NCBI GenBank assembly: GCA_017979445.1
Contig: CM030714.1
Location: forward strand, 2,914,001-2,978,000
Length of the DNA stretch: 64,000 nucleotides
Direction: 5' to 3'
DNA from: Akebia trifoliata
Taxonomy: Eukaryota > Streptophyta > Magnoliopsida > Ranunculales > Lardizabalaceae
Shown piece after piece: positions 20,923 through 31,870 of this stretch (position 1 is the stretch's first letter; every line of letters starts with the position of its first letter). Under the pieces are notes generated by a model that was given only the letters and a program-made list of their open reading frames with translations, was not told the DNA's origin and ran no database searches. A program made the position numbers and the translations under genes.

Positions 20923-23806
20923 ATGGCAACCAAGATCAAAGGGATATACAAAGGATTCAAATTCATCTCTCAAATCTTTGGTAATACTTTTTACTTCTTT
21001 TCTTTTGGTCCATTTCTCTCTATTTTCCTGGTTTTGTGTTTTGGCTCTGATGGACATAAATGTGTTTGTTTTCTAGTTGTTAAGGAGCGTGAGATGGAGA
21101 TTGGATACCCAACAGATGTTAAACACGTGGCACATATTGGGTGGGATGGCCAATCTGCTAATGCACCCACTTGGGTAGGTGACCCTACATATGTTTTTTG
21201 TTTCTTATGGTAAATAATTAAGTTTGATTAAGAGAGTTGCGATTGCCACACTAATTGTGTGCAATTCTTTGCGTGATTTATATAGGAATTGGTGTGGCAT
21301 TAGTACTCTCTTGATTAATCCTTTGTTTTTTTTTCTTTTAATTTGGAGACATCTTTTATGAAATATATATCTTTAATTTGTTTTGATTTTTGAAAATTTA
21401 GATGAACGAGTTCAAAGCCACGTCGCTAAGAAACTTAGGTGAACCAAGGGATCCAAACCATGTCGATGTTTCGACATGGTCTTCTCAAGGTATTTTTCTT
21501 ATTTTTTTATAATAAATAAATATCATAATCATCTGTTTTATTCCAAATATCTTGATATGAAGCTTAGTGCATTATTGGATTATGGGCTCTAATGATTTTG
21601 GCGAGTTTGCAGTATTATTTAGTGTTTATGTTGATCTTGATTTCTAATTTGAATTATTACCCAAGGGGTATTTTCGTAAATAAAAAGTGCAAGATGCTTT
21701 GCCCCCAACAGGGAGGTTTGGTTCTTCTTTGTCACAAGACATGCTTCGCCTATGAAACAGGGGAATCTAGGGCTGGCACTTTAGCAGTCCTACCTACCTA
21801 ATAAAGAGAGTACACCTATTTTTAGTTGTGGAGGTTGGCTTGAAACTATCCCCTTAAAGTTGCATTGGAATGTATCCTTAAAAGTGAGTTGTAACTAACA
21901 CACGCACACACACACGTTTTTAAAACTCTTTTTGATGTCTCGTCTCATTCATGAATGAGACCAAGTCGTCTCGGATGAGTTTTTTGATGAGTCGTCTCGT
22001 TCAAAAATGAGAAAAATGTACATGATTTTAAATCTCATTCGATACGTTTGACTTGTCTATCCATCTCGATGGTGGATGATACCGAGGTGTACCAAATGAG
22101 TCGTCTTAATCTCGTCCGGACGAGATTTAAAAGCATGACACACACTCAAACACGTATGATAATTATTAAACTTCGATTCAGGTTTAGTGAAGTAAAATAT
22201 GTCAAAACGAATTGAAATTTTGTGAGGGTAGTGTGTTTAAGGCACGGACATTTCACTACAGACATGAATATAAAGAGTAGGAACATGGAGTATCTCTATT
22301 GTGTACTATGTACATATGTATGGATAATATTTTAGCTATTAATACAAAATAAAATAAAAAAAAAAAAATAAGGATTTTATTATCTTAATTTAATGGTATT
22401 TTTGTAAATATCAATTTGAATGGTCAAGTGGTAGACCCTTCCACTATTATATAGGGTGATTTGCAGGGTTGCTATTTGGATAGGATTAATTTGATATTGG
22501 ACCAGGCTTGAGAAAAAAATTAACTCAAAGATTGGTTAACCATCATGTCGGACTCTGGTTGAAGTCTTAGTGAACCGACCCATTTTGAACCAAACCCTTA
22601 TTACATGAAGAAACATTGGGTGTAGGTCACAAATAACATAGTCACCAAGTTGGGATTTGGGAATAAATTGACAGGAGGAAATTCAGAAAAATTGATAAAT
22701 AAAGAAAAAAATCAAATTAGGATTAGAACTATGTAATTATTCTCAAGTGGTGTTCTCGTATTATATCAACAAATCCCATATTAAGCTACAATAATTAGTT
22801 ACAAATCTCATATTGATATCATCATACATCCACAAAATGTAATCATAGGTCCTTAACACGTTCAAGGTTCGTATATTTGAAATATAAAAAATAAATCCAA
22901 GCTAGGATTCATCAATCAACCAAAAATTTTCAAAATTCAATATCATCCTCATTTGCTTCATCTGTAAAATAGTCGTAGTCATCTTCACCAATGTAAGCTC
23001 CTATTACTTTACATGATCTGACTAAACCGAAGCAACATAACCCGATTGACCTATGGTTTGGAACGAATAACATGTGTTGGAACGGATTGGACCTCAACTC
23101 GAGTCGTGTGAATTATTACATCCCTACAGTCGACCCGTGGTTGGATATTGACCAAAATGCTCCTTCGTATTTAACTGCAATTAAACATATTAGTCTAATT
23201 GCAATTCATAATCCCAAGTACTAGAATTGGCAACGTGAATCTTATTTTTCTACTCAACTCTATTTATAACACCAGGCCATCTTAACGAGCCATAAGTATC
23301 CGATCCATGCACCGTGGTCTAATTACTATTGCACTAAGATTGTTTGTAACAAAAAGATCAATCTAATATTTGTCGTCTGCCAAATAACATTATTGCCAAT
23401 TATCAATTATAGATTTCTAAGATCATCATGTTTTGATCGAGAGAATCTCTTCAAATTTTCATGTTTTGACTTCAAAAGTTGTCATTTCAATCATCTTTTT
23501 TTTGGCACACCTAGCCTTCCATGTATAACTACAACTTGTTAATTAGAAATTGAATTATCCACAGATTTTGAACAATCCATGGCACACCAACCAACTGCTG
23601 AGATCTTCAAAGACGCTCCTCCACCTACAGACCTTCCAAAGGCTCCTAAGAAGCACAAACGGAAAAAGACCAAGTCGTCCTCTTCTCCCAAGTCATCATC
23701 CTCATCATCAAGAAGTTCGAGAGCAGCAAAATCAAAAACTTCACTCGCTACTACACTGGATGCAAAAATGGAAATAACACCAAAATACAAGGAGTTATTA
23801 CCATAG
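20923..23806 (+). CDS. RIC: ROP-interactive CRIB-motif protein (RIC family), four exons
   Basis: Exons: 20923-20980, 21077-21174, 21402-21489 and 23565-23806, with GT-AG introns in phase and 161 residues. The protein starts MATKIKGIYKGFKFISQIF. Residues 28-44 are the CRIB motif ([17 protein letters not shown]), which binds active ROP/Rac GTPases. WMNEFK and STWSSQDFEQSM follow, both typical of plant RICs of the RIC10/11-like group. The tail is basic and Ser-rich (KKHKRKKTK, then poly-Ser with Arg/Lys), which may aid membrane or microtubule attachment. RICs are plant effectors steering actin, microtubules and polar growth. The third intron is 2.1 kb. Exons 1-3 are repeated as a pseudogene in copy B. 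Confidence 0.93.
21915..22140. repeat. TCTCGT-rich element in RIC intron 3
   Basis: Starts CGTTTTTAAAACTC and ends GAGATTTAAAAGCATGAC, with internal GTCGTCTCGGATGAG and CTCGTCCGGACGAG. It is related to 15400-15625. The copy B version (38935-39105) breaks off midway, at the edge of B's deletion. Confidence 0.55.
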
Positions 23807-24386
23807 ACATGCTCTAATATAATTAACTTTGGGATGGAGCAAAAATGTTCGAAGGAAGAAACTTTTAATGTGCAAAGAAAAGGGTGAAATCCCTTTTGTG
23901 ATTGGGATGTTCTTTGAAAAAAGAAAACCTTGTGTACATTCAGAATGAAGTTCCTTTGTCATTTGTGAGATTAGCTATGATAGACAATGAACAGTAACGT
24001 TTGTCACTTGGAGGACAGTTATGTGTGCATGTGTATGTGTGTGTATCGTATTCGAAGAAACATACGCCTGGATTAAACATAGTACGGGACGAGGAATTCC
24101 TTCAAAAATGTTTTTCAAGAAAAAATTCCCTGAAGGAGCTGATTATCGATCTCATATTAATTACCTTCTTCCCATGTATAGTTATCATTGCTATTGTATA
24201 TGACTATTGTGCTGATGATCCTTCAAATTTGTTCTCTTACTTTCACTCCAGATTCTTTGGTTTTGATCTTGTGGGGAGGAACTTTATTCAATGTGCCAAG
24301 ATAGTAGTTACAAAATTCACACCACTCCAACTTTCCCGAACAAGACATGTGGGCTCATGTGATTGGTCAATCTAGGATTCTATGAA
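23807..24386. other. RIC 3' region
   Basis: Plausible 3' UTR, followed by sequence with open runs (24001-24375) that show no domain. Confidence 0.4.
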
Positions 24387-24569
24387 GAATAATGCTCAAG
24401 TGGCCTCAAGATTGGACCTCACATCGTACCATCTGACATGAAAGTGTATGGGAACCATAGATGCTTTCCTTGAGATACGAGTAAAAATGCATTTATGGTT
24501 CCTATCCACTTTCACGTCAGAATGTGTGATGTGAGGTCCTGCAAGCTTGAGGTCACTCGAGCACAACTC
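24387..24569. mobile_element. M2-family MULE MITE
   Basis: Starts GAATAATGCTCAAGTGGCC and ends inverted GAGGTCACTCGAGCACAACTC. The TSD is TTCTATGAA (24378-24386) against TTCTATGGA (24570-24578), 9 bp with one change. The core is GGAACCATAGATGC, mirrored with one mismatch by GCATTTATGGTTCC. Confidence 0.8.
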
Positions 24570-25504
24570 TTCTATGGAAACCTAGATTGACCTTTTTAGT
24601 AGCTATTGGTTGTTTTAGGCGTCCATGAGGACCCAACCCATGATTGTCACGTATTAGGACTCTTTTTGGAATCAGAGTCCTAATAAGATTAAGTCCCTAT
24701 GATAATAAGAGATTACAATCTTATTTCTTATATTTATTTCTATAAATAGATAAGAAGGAGGGATGTGAAACACAACATCAGAATATCAGATTCTCTCAAT
24801 ATTTTTTTTCTCTCTAAGTAGGCAGTTTTCTAGGTTTCTATCAAAAGACCTTAGGGTTTAAGGCATGAAAAAAAGTGACTACTCTAGAAGCGTCGATGTA
24901 ACGGAAATTTGGATTTTCGATCTCTAGTGATGGACTCAATGTGACACGACTCAAGGTTTGAATCTCTGTTGTGATTAAAAGATATGCTCCCAAAAAATCC
25001 CAATAGCAATTATTATTATTATTATTTTCCATTCATATTTGCTTAAATTTTTTCTCATTTTTTCCATTCAATCAAAAGGATCTCTCCTAAATATCTTTCT
25101 TCTAAGTTTTCTCCTTCTTCAAATATCTCGAGGTAGATCACGAAATTTGTTGTCCACAACACCATTTTTGCAGACGACCACACAATCAACAAAATACAAT
25201 AGCTAATTGGGTGAATTACCATTTCGTAAGCTGAATTTGACAGTTTTAAAGATGACTATTTCGTAGGTATAAAGTGACTATCTCGCTAAAAATAGCGAAA
25301 CCTGCTAGATAGTCACTTTAAACCTGTGAAATAGTCAACTTAAAACCTCCAATTCTTTTCCGTTCATGTTTTGGTAATTAAAATGAACAGTGAGCCGGAA
25401 TCGTAGATTTGTCAAGTTGATCACGTTTTCGTAAATATTCCTAGCTAATTACATGTCATCCCATACGATTCAATCTTGGAGACTTGGAATTCAAGATTAA
25501 TTAA
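24570..25504. other. Intergenic, possible LTR scrap
   Basis: CTATAAATAGATAAG at 24742 looks like a TATA box followed by an untranslated leader, which could be the U3-R part of an LTR. No second LTR was seen. 25126-25504 is homologous to 39103-39475 in copy B. Confidence 0.3.
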
Positions 25505-25737
25505 GAGTCATGATAAAATTGACTACCCCACGTGGCACACTCAATCGACTACCTAACATGATAAGTTTGGAAACCATAGATCTGCGCTCTTTGGGATACA
25601 TGGCTGCACTACCCCATAAAATGTGTATCTTAAGGGAACCATGCATCTCGAGGAGTGCAGATCTACAGTTTCCAAACTTATCATGTCAGGGCAGTCGATT
25701 GAGTTTGCCACAAGGGGTAGTCAAATTATCACGATTC
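25505..25737. mobile_element. MULE-type fold-back MITE (family M1)
   Basis: A 233-bp palindrome with ends GAGTCATGATAAAATTGAC and AATTATCACGATTC, flanked by an exact 9-bp TSD ATTAATTAA (25496-25504, 25738-25746). Inner arms: GTTTGGAAACCATAGATC and GATCTACAGTTTCCAAAC. Confidence 0.88.
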
Positions 25738-26200
25738 ATTAATTAATGAACAGTTTTAGCTTCACTTGTTTCGCTCTCATACAATTGGGTCTATACTTTT
25801 CCAACTACTCACTCCAGTTAAACATTTCATTTCTCTAGACAGGGCATAAAACCAAAATGATAAAGAAAGATTGGCAAATTACCGCACCAGTCAGGTTTCA
25901 AATTAAATATTTATCAAAATGGTTAAAATCAGTTTTGATTACCAACTTAATTTTCCAAATGGTAACTTTTCTACAGATTTTTTTTTTTTTGGTAACTTCC
26001 TTTTATACCCTCTCTCATAAGAAAATATGCAAATATCTTATTTAGTCATATAAAGGGAAGAAATTTCTGGATAGGCCTCCATAGTGTGAATATATATTGG
26101 TAAAAAATTATCCAAGGAACCATCAACCAGTATGGGTCAAGAGACATTTGAAAACAATAATGGCAGGTAATTACCACTATTTCTCTACCATTTTGATAAA

Positions 26201-26633
26201 GGGACTGATTAATTGCACACCACTAATCTCTATTTTAACCGACTGCTTGCACTCCAATATACAACCTTTATTTTTAATTGTATAGTTTTACATTCTTTAC
26301 TTGTGCTTTGTGATTGATTTTGACGGTGTTCTCTTTGACTCCAACTTAAAGTACTGATTTTTTTAATCTTTGTTTAGAAATAAAATAAATCTGCGTATTT
26401 CAAAGGAACGTAATTTTATAAATATGGTTTCGAGATGACAAAGTATTTCTTGCAAAAGTTACTGAACCAACAATAATTTATGTGGGCATAGTTGAGGAAG
26501 AGAATTTTTATTTTTAAAGGAGTACAACACCTTTTTAAATTATTTTTAGGGTATAATCATCCAAATGGAGTACAAAGGGGAATTTTTAAGTGGAGTGCAA
26601 TTGGTCATGAGTGGTGTCCAACTAGTCAGTCTC
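26201..26633. mobile_element. TIR element of about 430 bp (family M5)
   Basis: The left end GGGACTGATTAATTGCACAC is matched by the inverted right end GTGTCCAACTAGTCAGTCTC. The interior has CTTGCACTCC and GGAGTGCAATTGG and no coding sequence. The copy B equivalent is about 39804-40190. Others lie at 34469-34878 and, truncated, 51799-52320. Confidence 0.65.
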
Positions 26634-26658
26634 GTTAATAGTTTTGTTTATATATATA

Positions 26659-27032
26659 GGGACAGTTCATAAGACAACAATTGTGACAACATCCATGAGA
26701 CCATTTTTTTGTAAACCACTTTTGATGGGGTTAGAAGTTTAGGAATGTACTGCTTTTTGGTGAGAATGATCTCCATGGTGAGGAGATCATCCTCACCAAA
26801 AAATTAGCCCACTCTGAAACTTGTAACTCTAATTTACAAGTTGAAGAATCGTGGATTGTCAATATTTTTGTAAACCACTTTTGATGAGGTTAGAAATTTT
26901 AGAATGGACTTTTTTATGAGGATGATCTCTATGGTGACGAGATCATCCTCATAAAAAATCAGCCAATTTCGAAACTTTTGACTCATATAAGACAAAAACC
27001 ATTGCAATCGATGTTGTCTAATGAACAGCCCC
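26659..27032. mobile_element. Double-hairpin MITE in TA run (M4, copy E3)
   Basis: The left arm GGGACAGTTCATAAGACAAC is answered by GTTGTCTAATGAACAGCCCC at the right. Both palindromic units are present (GAGAATGATCTCC with GAGATCATCCTCACC; GAGGATGATCTC with GATCATCCTC). It is orthologous to E7 (40953-41329) in copy B, so it predates the duplication. Confidence 0.82.
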
Positions 27033-27039
27033 ATATACA

Positions 27040-27398
27040 GGGTCAGGTTCGGCAGCCAACGTTAGGGAGCCAACAATTTGTCTTATATAGCTTAAAATTT
27101 TAAATTGAGCTGATTTTTTGTTAGGATGATCTCTATGATGAGAATATCATCCTCACAAAAAATTCAGTCCAATCTGAACCTTCTAACCCCATCAAAAGTG
27201 TGGATCATCGATTTTTTATTGATAATTTATAAATCACTTTTGATAGATTTAAAAGTTTCAGATTGGGCTGATTTTTTGTGAGGATTATCTCCTCACCCAA
27301 GAGATCATCCTTAAAAAAAAAATCAGCTCAATCCTAAACTTTTTAAGTCATATAAGTCTAAATTGGCTCTCTTAAGGTTGGCTGCAATACACCCCCCA
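27040..27398. mobile_element. Double-hairpin MITE (M4, copy E4)
   Basis: The left arm GGGTCAGGTTCGGCAGCCAA is answered by TTGGCTGCAATACACCCC. The units are GGATGATCTC and GAGATCATCC based. It is orthologous to E8 (41341-41667) in copy B. Confidence 0.8.
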
Positions 27399-27613
27399 TA
27401 GACATATAGATAGATATTATCAACACAGTAATCATATTTCAAACCATTAATACAAAGAAGAAAGTATACATACATAAAAGCTCCGCAAATTTATTCAATA
27501 TAACCCTTATTATTTTCATGGGTAGAGAGAACCATGAAATGAGATTCTAAAGAAGAACAATACTCTACTAGTATAAAATGGCAAACAGTAAAGTTTTGTA
27601 GTGTATATATAAA

Positions 27614-30600
27614 TCAAGCAACGCCTTTGAGCTTCTTTGTGATGCCAGCTATGTACTTCCCTTGGTGGAAGGCTTGCCCCAGTTCGAGCTCCGATGGCTG
27701 TCTCGAGCCATCCCCATCATAAGTTCCAGCACCATAAGGGCTACCACCTTTCACCTTCTCCATCTCAAACATGCCAGCACCAAATGTGTATCCAATTGGC
27801 ACAAAAATCATTCCATGGTGCACCAACTGAGTGATGGCTGTCAACCTATATTTGAAAAATTAATTATCAAAAATTCATAAAAACAATATTAGTTCTCTTG
27901 ATTTTTAATTAATATGAATTTAAAGTTAGTTCAATTCTGTATTAATTTACGATGAAGGAACCTACGGTGTTTCCTCTTGCCCACCGCCTTGGGAACTACA
28001 ACAAAAGAAGAACCCCGCGGGCTTGCCTGCCAACGATTGTTTATTCCATAGACTCCCTGTAGCATCCATAAATGCTTTGAATTGCGCTGTCATCATACCA
28101 AATTTAGTTGGGAATCCGAAGATAAACCCATCGGCCTCAACAAGCTCTTTGGGTTTAATTATCGGTACATCACTCTTTGGTGGTGCACTCATCTTTCCAA
28201 GAACCTCTTCTGAGAGTATCTCAGGGACCTATTAATCCATACATGAGTTCATTCAATTCAAGCAGATTAGCTCTCATAGAGAAAATTGTAAACATGACAC
28301 TACGTGAAAATTGAAAAATTCGACAGAAAAAATTGAAGAGCCAAGGCCAACAAATTTTAGAAATTGAATTTTGAAGGTCTAGGACCGTTGAAATTCTTGA
28401 TGTTCCCAGATTTGACGGTTTAGAGTTGTCCAATTTCTCTCATTCTTCATTAATTTGACATAATTTTAACCATCGAAAAAAAAAAAATTACAACGAAAAA
28501 TTCGACGTCTTGGTCCGTCAAATTTGGGCTTTTTTTACATTGTGTGACCAAAACCAAAAAAAAAAAAAAAATTTATTTGAGTTACTAACGACCTTTATGG
28601 TGTGATTGCCTGGTAATTAGATAAATATTTGAAAACAATGTAACAAAAAAAAAACCAAAGATTTGGGTCAGTTAAATTAATGTTGTTCCTCCGTTCCAGT
28701 ACTGGGTCTTCCTCTCGTCCTTTTAGGACACTCAACTTGAATGTATATATATTTTTTATTTGTGATTGATCTTAATCGACCTTTGTTGAACATACTCAAA
28801 TAGTCTTAGCCTACTCACTCGTAATTTCTCCTATTGAAGTTGTTCTTAAGTGATAATAGTTTAGTGTCTTTCTAAACTGAGATATGTTTTTGACATATGG
28901 TACGTGTATGATGCAACATAATATAGTAGGTGAGATACAGAGCATTGTAATAAGGTGTACTGCAATGCATCATTTCATGTTACTGTTAGGATTAGGATAG
29001 TTTAATACATATATATAATAAAAAATCCGATCTATGGTACCAAATCTGCACATATGATATATAATTTTTAATTTCAATATTATTGATGATTTAATGTATC
29101 TCATGTATCATATTATATTACACTATATACTCTAACAGCAACTTGATCTACTTTTATTGAAGGAGTCATGATAAATGCATGCACTAAAACATACGTGGTT
29201 TGTACATAACTGACATGGCAAAGCACGGAATAATAGTGCTTTTTCTTCGGTATACACAAAGAAAAAGATCTACGGTTCTATGCCCTTGCCATGTCAGCCG
29301 CCTATAGACTGTGTATGTGTCGCATCGTTTTTTCATTAATCTTATTGAAGAGATTACATACTATTGTACCCCCACCATCCTCTGAACATATCACCTCAAA
29401 ATAAAAATATAAGAGAGTTCATATCTGACAAACATTTGAAATCAATATCTTAAAAGAGGAAATTAATGATCATACTTTCAATGGTTTCGAAGTATATGTT
29501 TGTAGTACCTTAGGGTTCCAGATATTAAAAAAATGAGGTTGGAAGATGTGTGGTACTTTCCCCAACTTTATATTTTTTAATAATTTCCTAAAAATTTAAA
29601 ACCATTGATCACAAAGGCCAAGGAGATTTTGTCGGATGTCAAGATAAAAGCTTGCCAATTGAAACATTATAATAATTAATAGCAAGGAAGAAAATTATTT
29701 CCAAATTTCATTTTCAAGATAGAGTAGGGCTAGCCTGACTAACTTAGCAAGGAAAAAATGCCTTACCAAGGTTCATCCAACGTCAAAACAAAACCTCGAG
29801 ATTTGTTAGAGAAGAACACACCTGCCATAGTTTGGCTTCAACACCTTCCACGGATTCAGCACCTTTCTTGATCTCCTCTGCTAGCTTCTCTACATGTCCA
29901 TACATAGAATAATACCTGCAAAAGGATTTGAATTTTTTTACTCTTTTGGTCAAACAATTGTTGTTGTTCAACATATTACTTCAATAATAGAATCAAGGAT
30001 CAGCTAATTTGGTGTCTATTTCTTTCAAAGAATTTATAAATAGAAAGTTGAAAAGAAATCAGGATTCAGAACACCTTTCATTGAATTTTTCCAAGCAAGG
30101 AAGATGAGAATATGTTGCATTATGTATCAAACTTTTGATGCTTTCAAGTTATAATTAACTTCTTCTGCTTCTTCATCATGTTTTGGACGAGGTAGCAATA
30201 TATACTAACCCCACTGACTTAAAACATAAAAAAAAAAAAAAATTGAATCGTGATGTGATGCAGTGACCTCAGAATAGACCTTATTTCACACTTTCCTAAC
30301 GTGGAGGCGTGTGTAGAATCATAGATGCCTTTCACTCGTATCTCGATAAAAAAAAATGAATAATGTTACAGTAGCTCAAGATTTTACCTCACATAGCACA
30401 TCCTGAAAGTGCATGAAAATCATAGATGCTTTTCTTGATATACAAGTGAAAAAGCATTTATGGCTCTTATCCACTTTTACATCAAGATGTGCGATATGAG
30501 GTACAAGCTTGAGATCACTCCAGCATGACCCTAAAAAAATCAGCTATGGTTCATACACAACTCCACATCATGAAAAGTGTGAAATGAGGTCAATCTTTGA

Positions 30601-31271
30601 TGTCACTTCAACATTATTCTTTTTTGAGTCTTGATAATATGACTCACCAGGTGGCATACTCAATCGACTCCCTAACGTGGACAAGTTTGGGGACTGTAGA
30701 TCTGTACGTCTCGAGATGCATGACTCCCTTAGGAGACACCTTTTAATGGGGAAGTGCAATCATGTATCTCATAGACATTCCAATCTACGATTCGTGAATT
30801 TGTCACGTCAGAGAGTCGATTGAGTATGCCACATGGTGAGTCATATTACGATTATTCTTTTTTATTTTTTTCTCGGAATCAAAATCCACTTATCACATGA
30901 GCCCACATGTACTGAATGACAGCCCAATTTACAAACTACACTAGCTAGGCCTGACGTGGGCGCACTGGAGAAATTTTTTTTAATGAGAAAACAAAACAAC
31001 TGGACAAAAATTGTTCACGCTTCAGATCTCAAAACTCCAAAAATATGAAACCTTTAAGAAAAAAAAAAAGAATTCTAGTAAACAAATGCATCGAAGAGAA
31101 GTTAAACTATTGAAATCTAATTAAACTAAATACATTCAACTGCTCAAATGAACATTGAAGAACTGCAGAGACAGTAAATAAATAAATATAAGGAGAGAAA
31201 CAGAGATCAGAAATCAAAGAGAATGGTAGAGATTTCAGTAATGCTTACACGATATATACTTTTGTCGCCAT
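27614..31271 (-). CDS. FQR1: FQR1-type NAD(P)H:quinone oxidoreductase, copy A, with altered FMN loop
   Basis: Flavodoxin-like (WrbA family) quinone reductase that reduces quinones by two electrons with FMN and NAD(P)H. Exons on the minus strand: 31271-31249, 29915-29822, 28228-27966 and 27845-27614. All are GT-AG and in phase, giving 203 residues (Arabidopsis FQR1 is about 204). MATKVYIV leads into the phosphate-binding loop [22 protein letters not shown] (79-85) and [11 protein letters not shown] also match the family. The second FMN loop, normally [11 protein letters not shown], reads [12 protein letters not shown] at 112-123: Ser and Thr become Cys and Gly becomes Ser. Copy B keeps the normal loop. 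Of 18 residue differences from copy B, six lie in six consecutive codons plus one nearby. A TATAAATA box is at 31396-31403. The frame is open, so it is a live but diverged, or recently relaxed, gene. Confidence 0.9.
28298..28544. mobile_element. CACTA-type MITE in FQR1 copy A intron 2
   Basis: Starts CACTACGTGAAAATTG and ends TTTTTTTACATTGTG, flanked by TGA on both sides (28295-28297, 28545-28547). Copy B has the uninterrupted site CATGACCAAAAC with one TGA (42568-42570). Confidence 0.92.
28680..28830 (-). pseudogene. LINE ORF2 tail fragment in FQR1 copy A intron
   Basis: The minus strand reads [12 protein letters not shown] and then [11 protein letters not shown], a degraded version of the 'RLRWFGHVQRR...RGRPK' LINE tail seen at 9455. 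Copy B has the same piece, split by later insertions. Confidence 0.55.
29165..29340. repeat. Fold-back MITE (family M3-like) in FQR1 copy A intron 2
   Basis: GACATGGCAAAGCACGGAAT and CCTTGCCATGTC are inverted arms around CTTTTTCTTCGGTATACAC. Copy B has it at about 44118-44300. Confidence 0.55.
30250..30625. mobile_element. M2 MITE split by a second M2 MITE
   Basis: The outer halves are about 30250-30350 (GATGCAGTGACCTCAG, CACTTTCCTAACGTGGAGG) and 30543-30625 (CTCCACATCATGAAAAGTGT, GATGTCACTTCAACATTATTC). The inner element, about 30352-30533, has its own ends (GAATAATGTTACAGTAGC, GATCACTCCAGCATGACCC) and near-matching flanks AAAAAAAAT/TAAAAAAAT. The same nest is in copy B at about 45645-46010. 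Confidence 0.7.
30626..30854. mobile_element. M1-family MULE MITE
   Basis: Starts GAGTCTTGATAATATGAC and ends GTGAGTCATATTACGATTA, with 9-bp flanks TTCTTTTTT (30617-30625, 30855-30863). Copy B equivalent: 46017-46244. Confidence 0.78.
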
Positions 31272-31395
31272 TAAAGCAATCTTCGAAGGTCTTTGTGTTT
31301 CTCGACTCTTGCAGTCTTCCTCTGTTATTTTCCTTTCTGTCGTTCTCTTTGCTTTTAAGCACAAACGTTGTGATTGAAATGAAAGAGTTGAGGCC

Positions 31396-31403
31396 TATTT
31401 ATA
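31396..31403 (-). promoter_or_regulatory. TATA box of FQR1 copy A
   Basis: TATAAATA on the minus strand, about 125 bases before the ATG. It is conserved in copy B at 46785-46792. Confidence 0.6.
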
Positions 31404-31649
31404 CAAATATATTTTGAACTTTACTACTGTTAGGTTTAATATGAAGGCCAACTTTCTTGGGATTGCTTTTGCCTAGGGACACCCAAGCGTCCTGATGTTT
31501 GATGAAGAACATATTATTTACTTAAAAAGATATTTATTTAAGAAAACTTTTTTTGGCACCCCAACTTTTTCTTATAACACTCCATTCCTTAAGTTGTTAA
31601 AGGTGCACATAACCTCTTGCTTAAGAGTTGTAATCATACTCAAAATATT

Positions 31650-31828
31650 CTCATGACGTAGTATGTGCTAGAACCATAGACTTTATGCCTCAAGATAAAT
31701 AATTATACATCCCCATAAATTTATGCAGCTGTGTATCCAATGAAAGAAAATCTATGGTTCTTGCACATCTCACATCAAGAGAGTATGGCACGTGGGGGTG
31801 TCAGATTATCATCACTCCTTTCTTAATT
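31650..31828. repeat. Fold-back MITE (family M3)
   Basis: Arms GTGCTAGAACCATAGACTTT and AAAATCTATGGTTCTTGCAC around a centre with ACATCCCCATAAATTTATG. The copy B version near 47035-47185 has lost much of its left arm. Confidence 0.6.
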
Positions 31829-31870
31829 TTCTATTTTCAAAGAGTGGTGATTTTATAATTTAATCGGAAG

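Noticed and set aside
21592..21801. 69-codon open frame in RIC intron 3 (contains MLCPQQGGLVLLCHKTCFAYE)
   Set aside because: The copy B version is broken, it has no recognisable family, and it lies in an intron; most likely an old repeat.
23539..23790. Minus-strand acidic open frame opposite RIC exon 4
   Set aside because: It is the antisense shadow of the Ser/Lys-rich RIC tail.
24001..24375. 124-codon open frame downstream of RIC
   Set aside because: No domain, no start context and AT-rich random composition; it ends at an M2 MITE.
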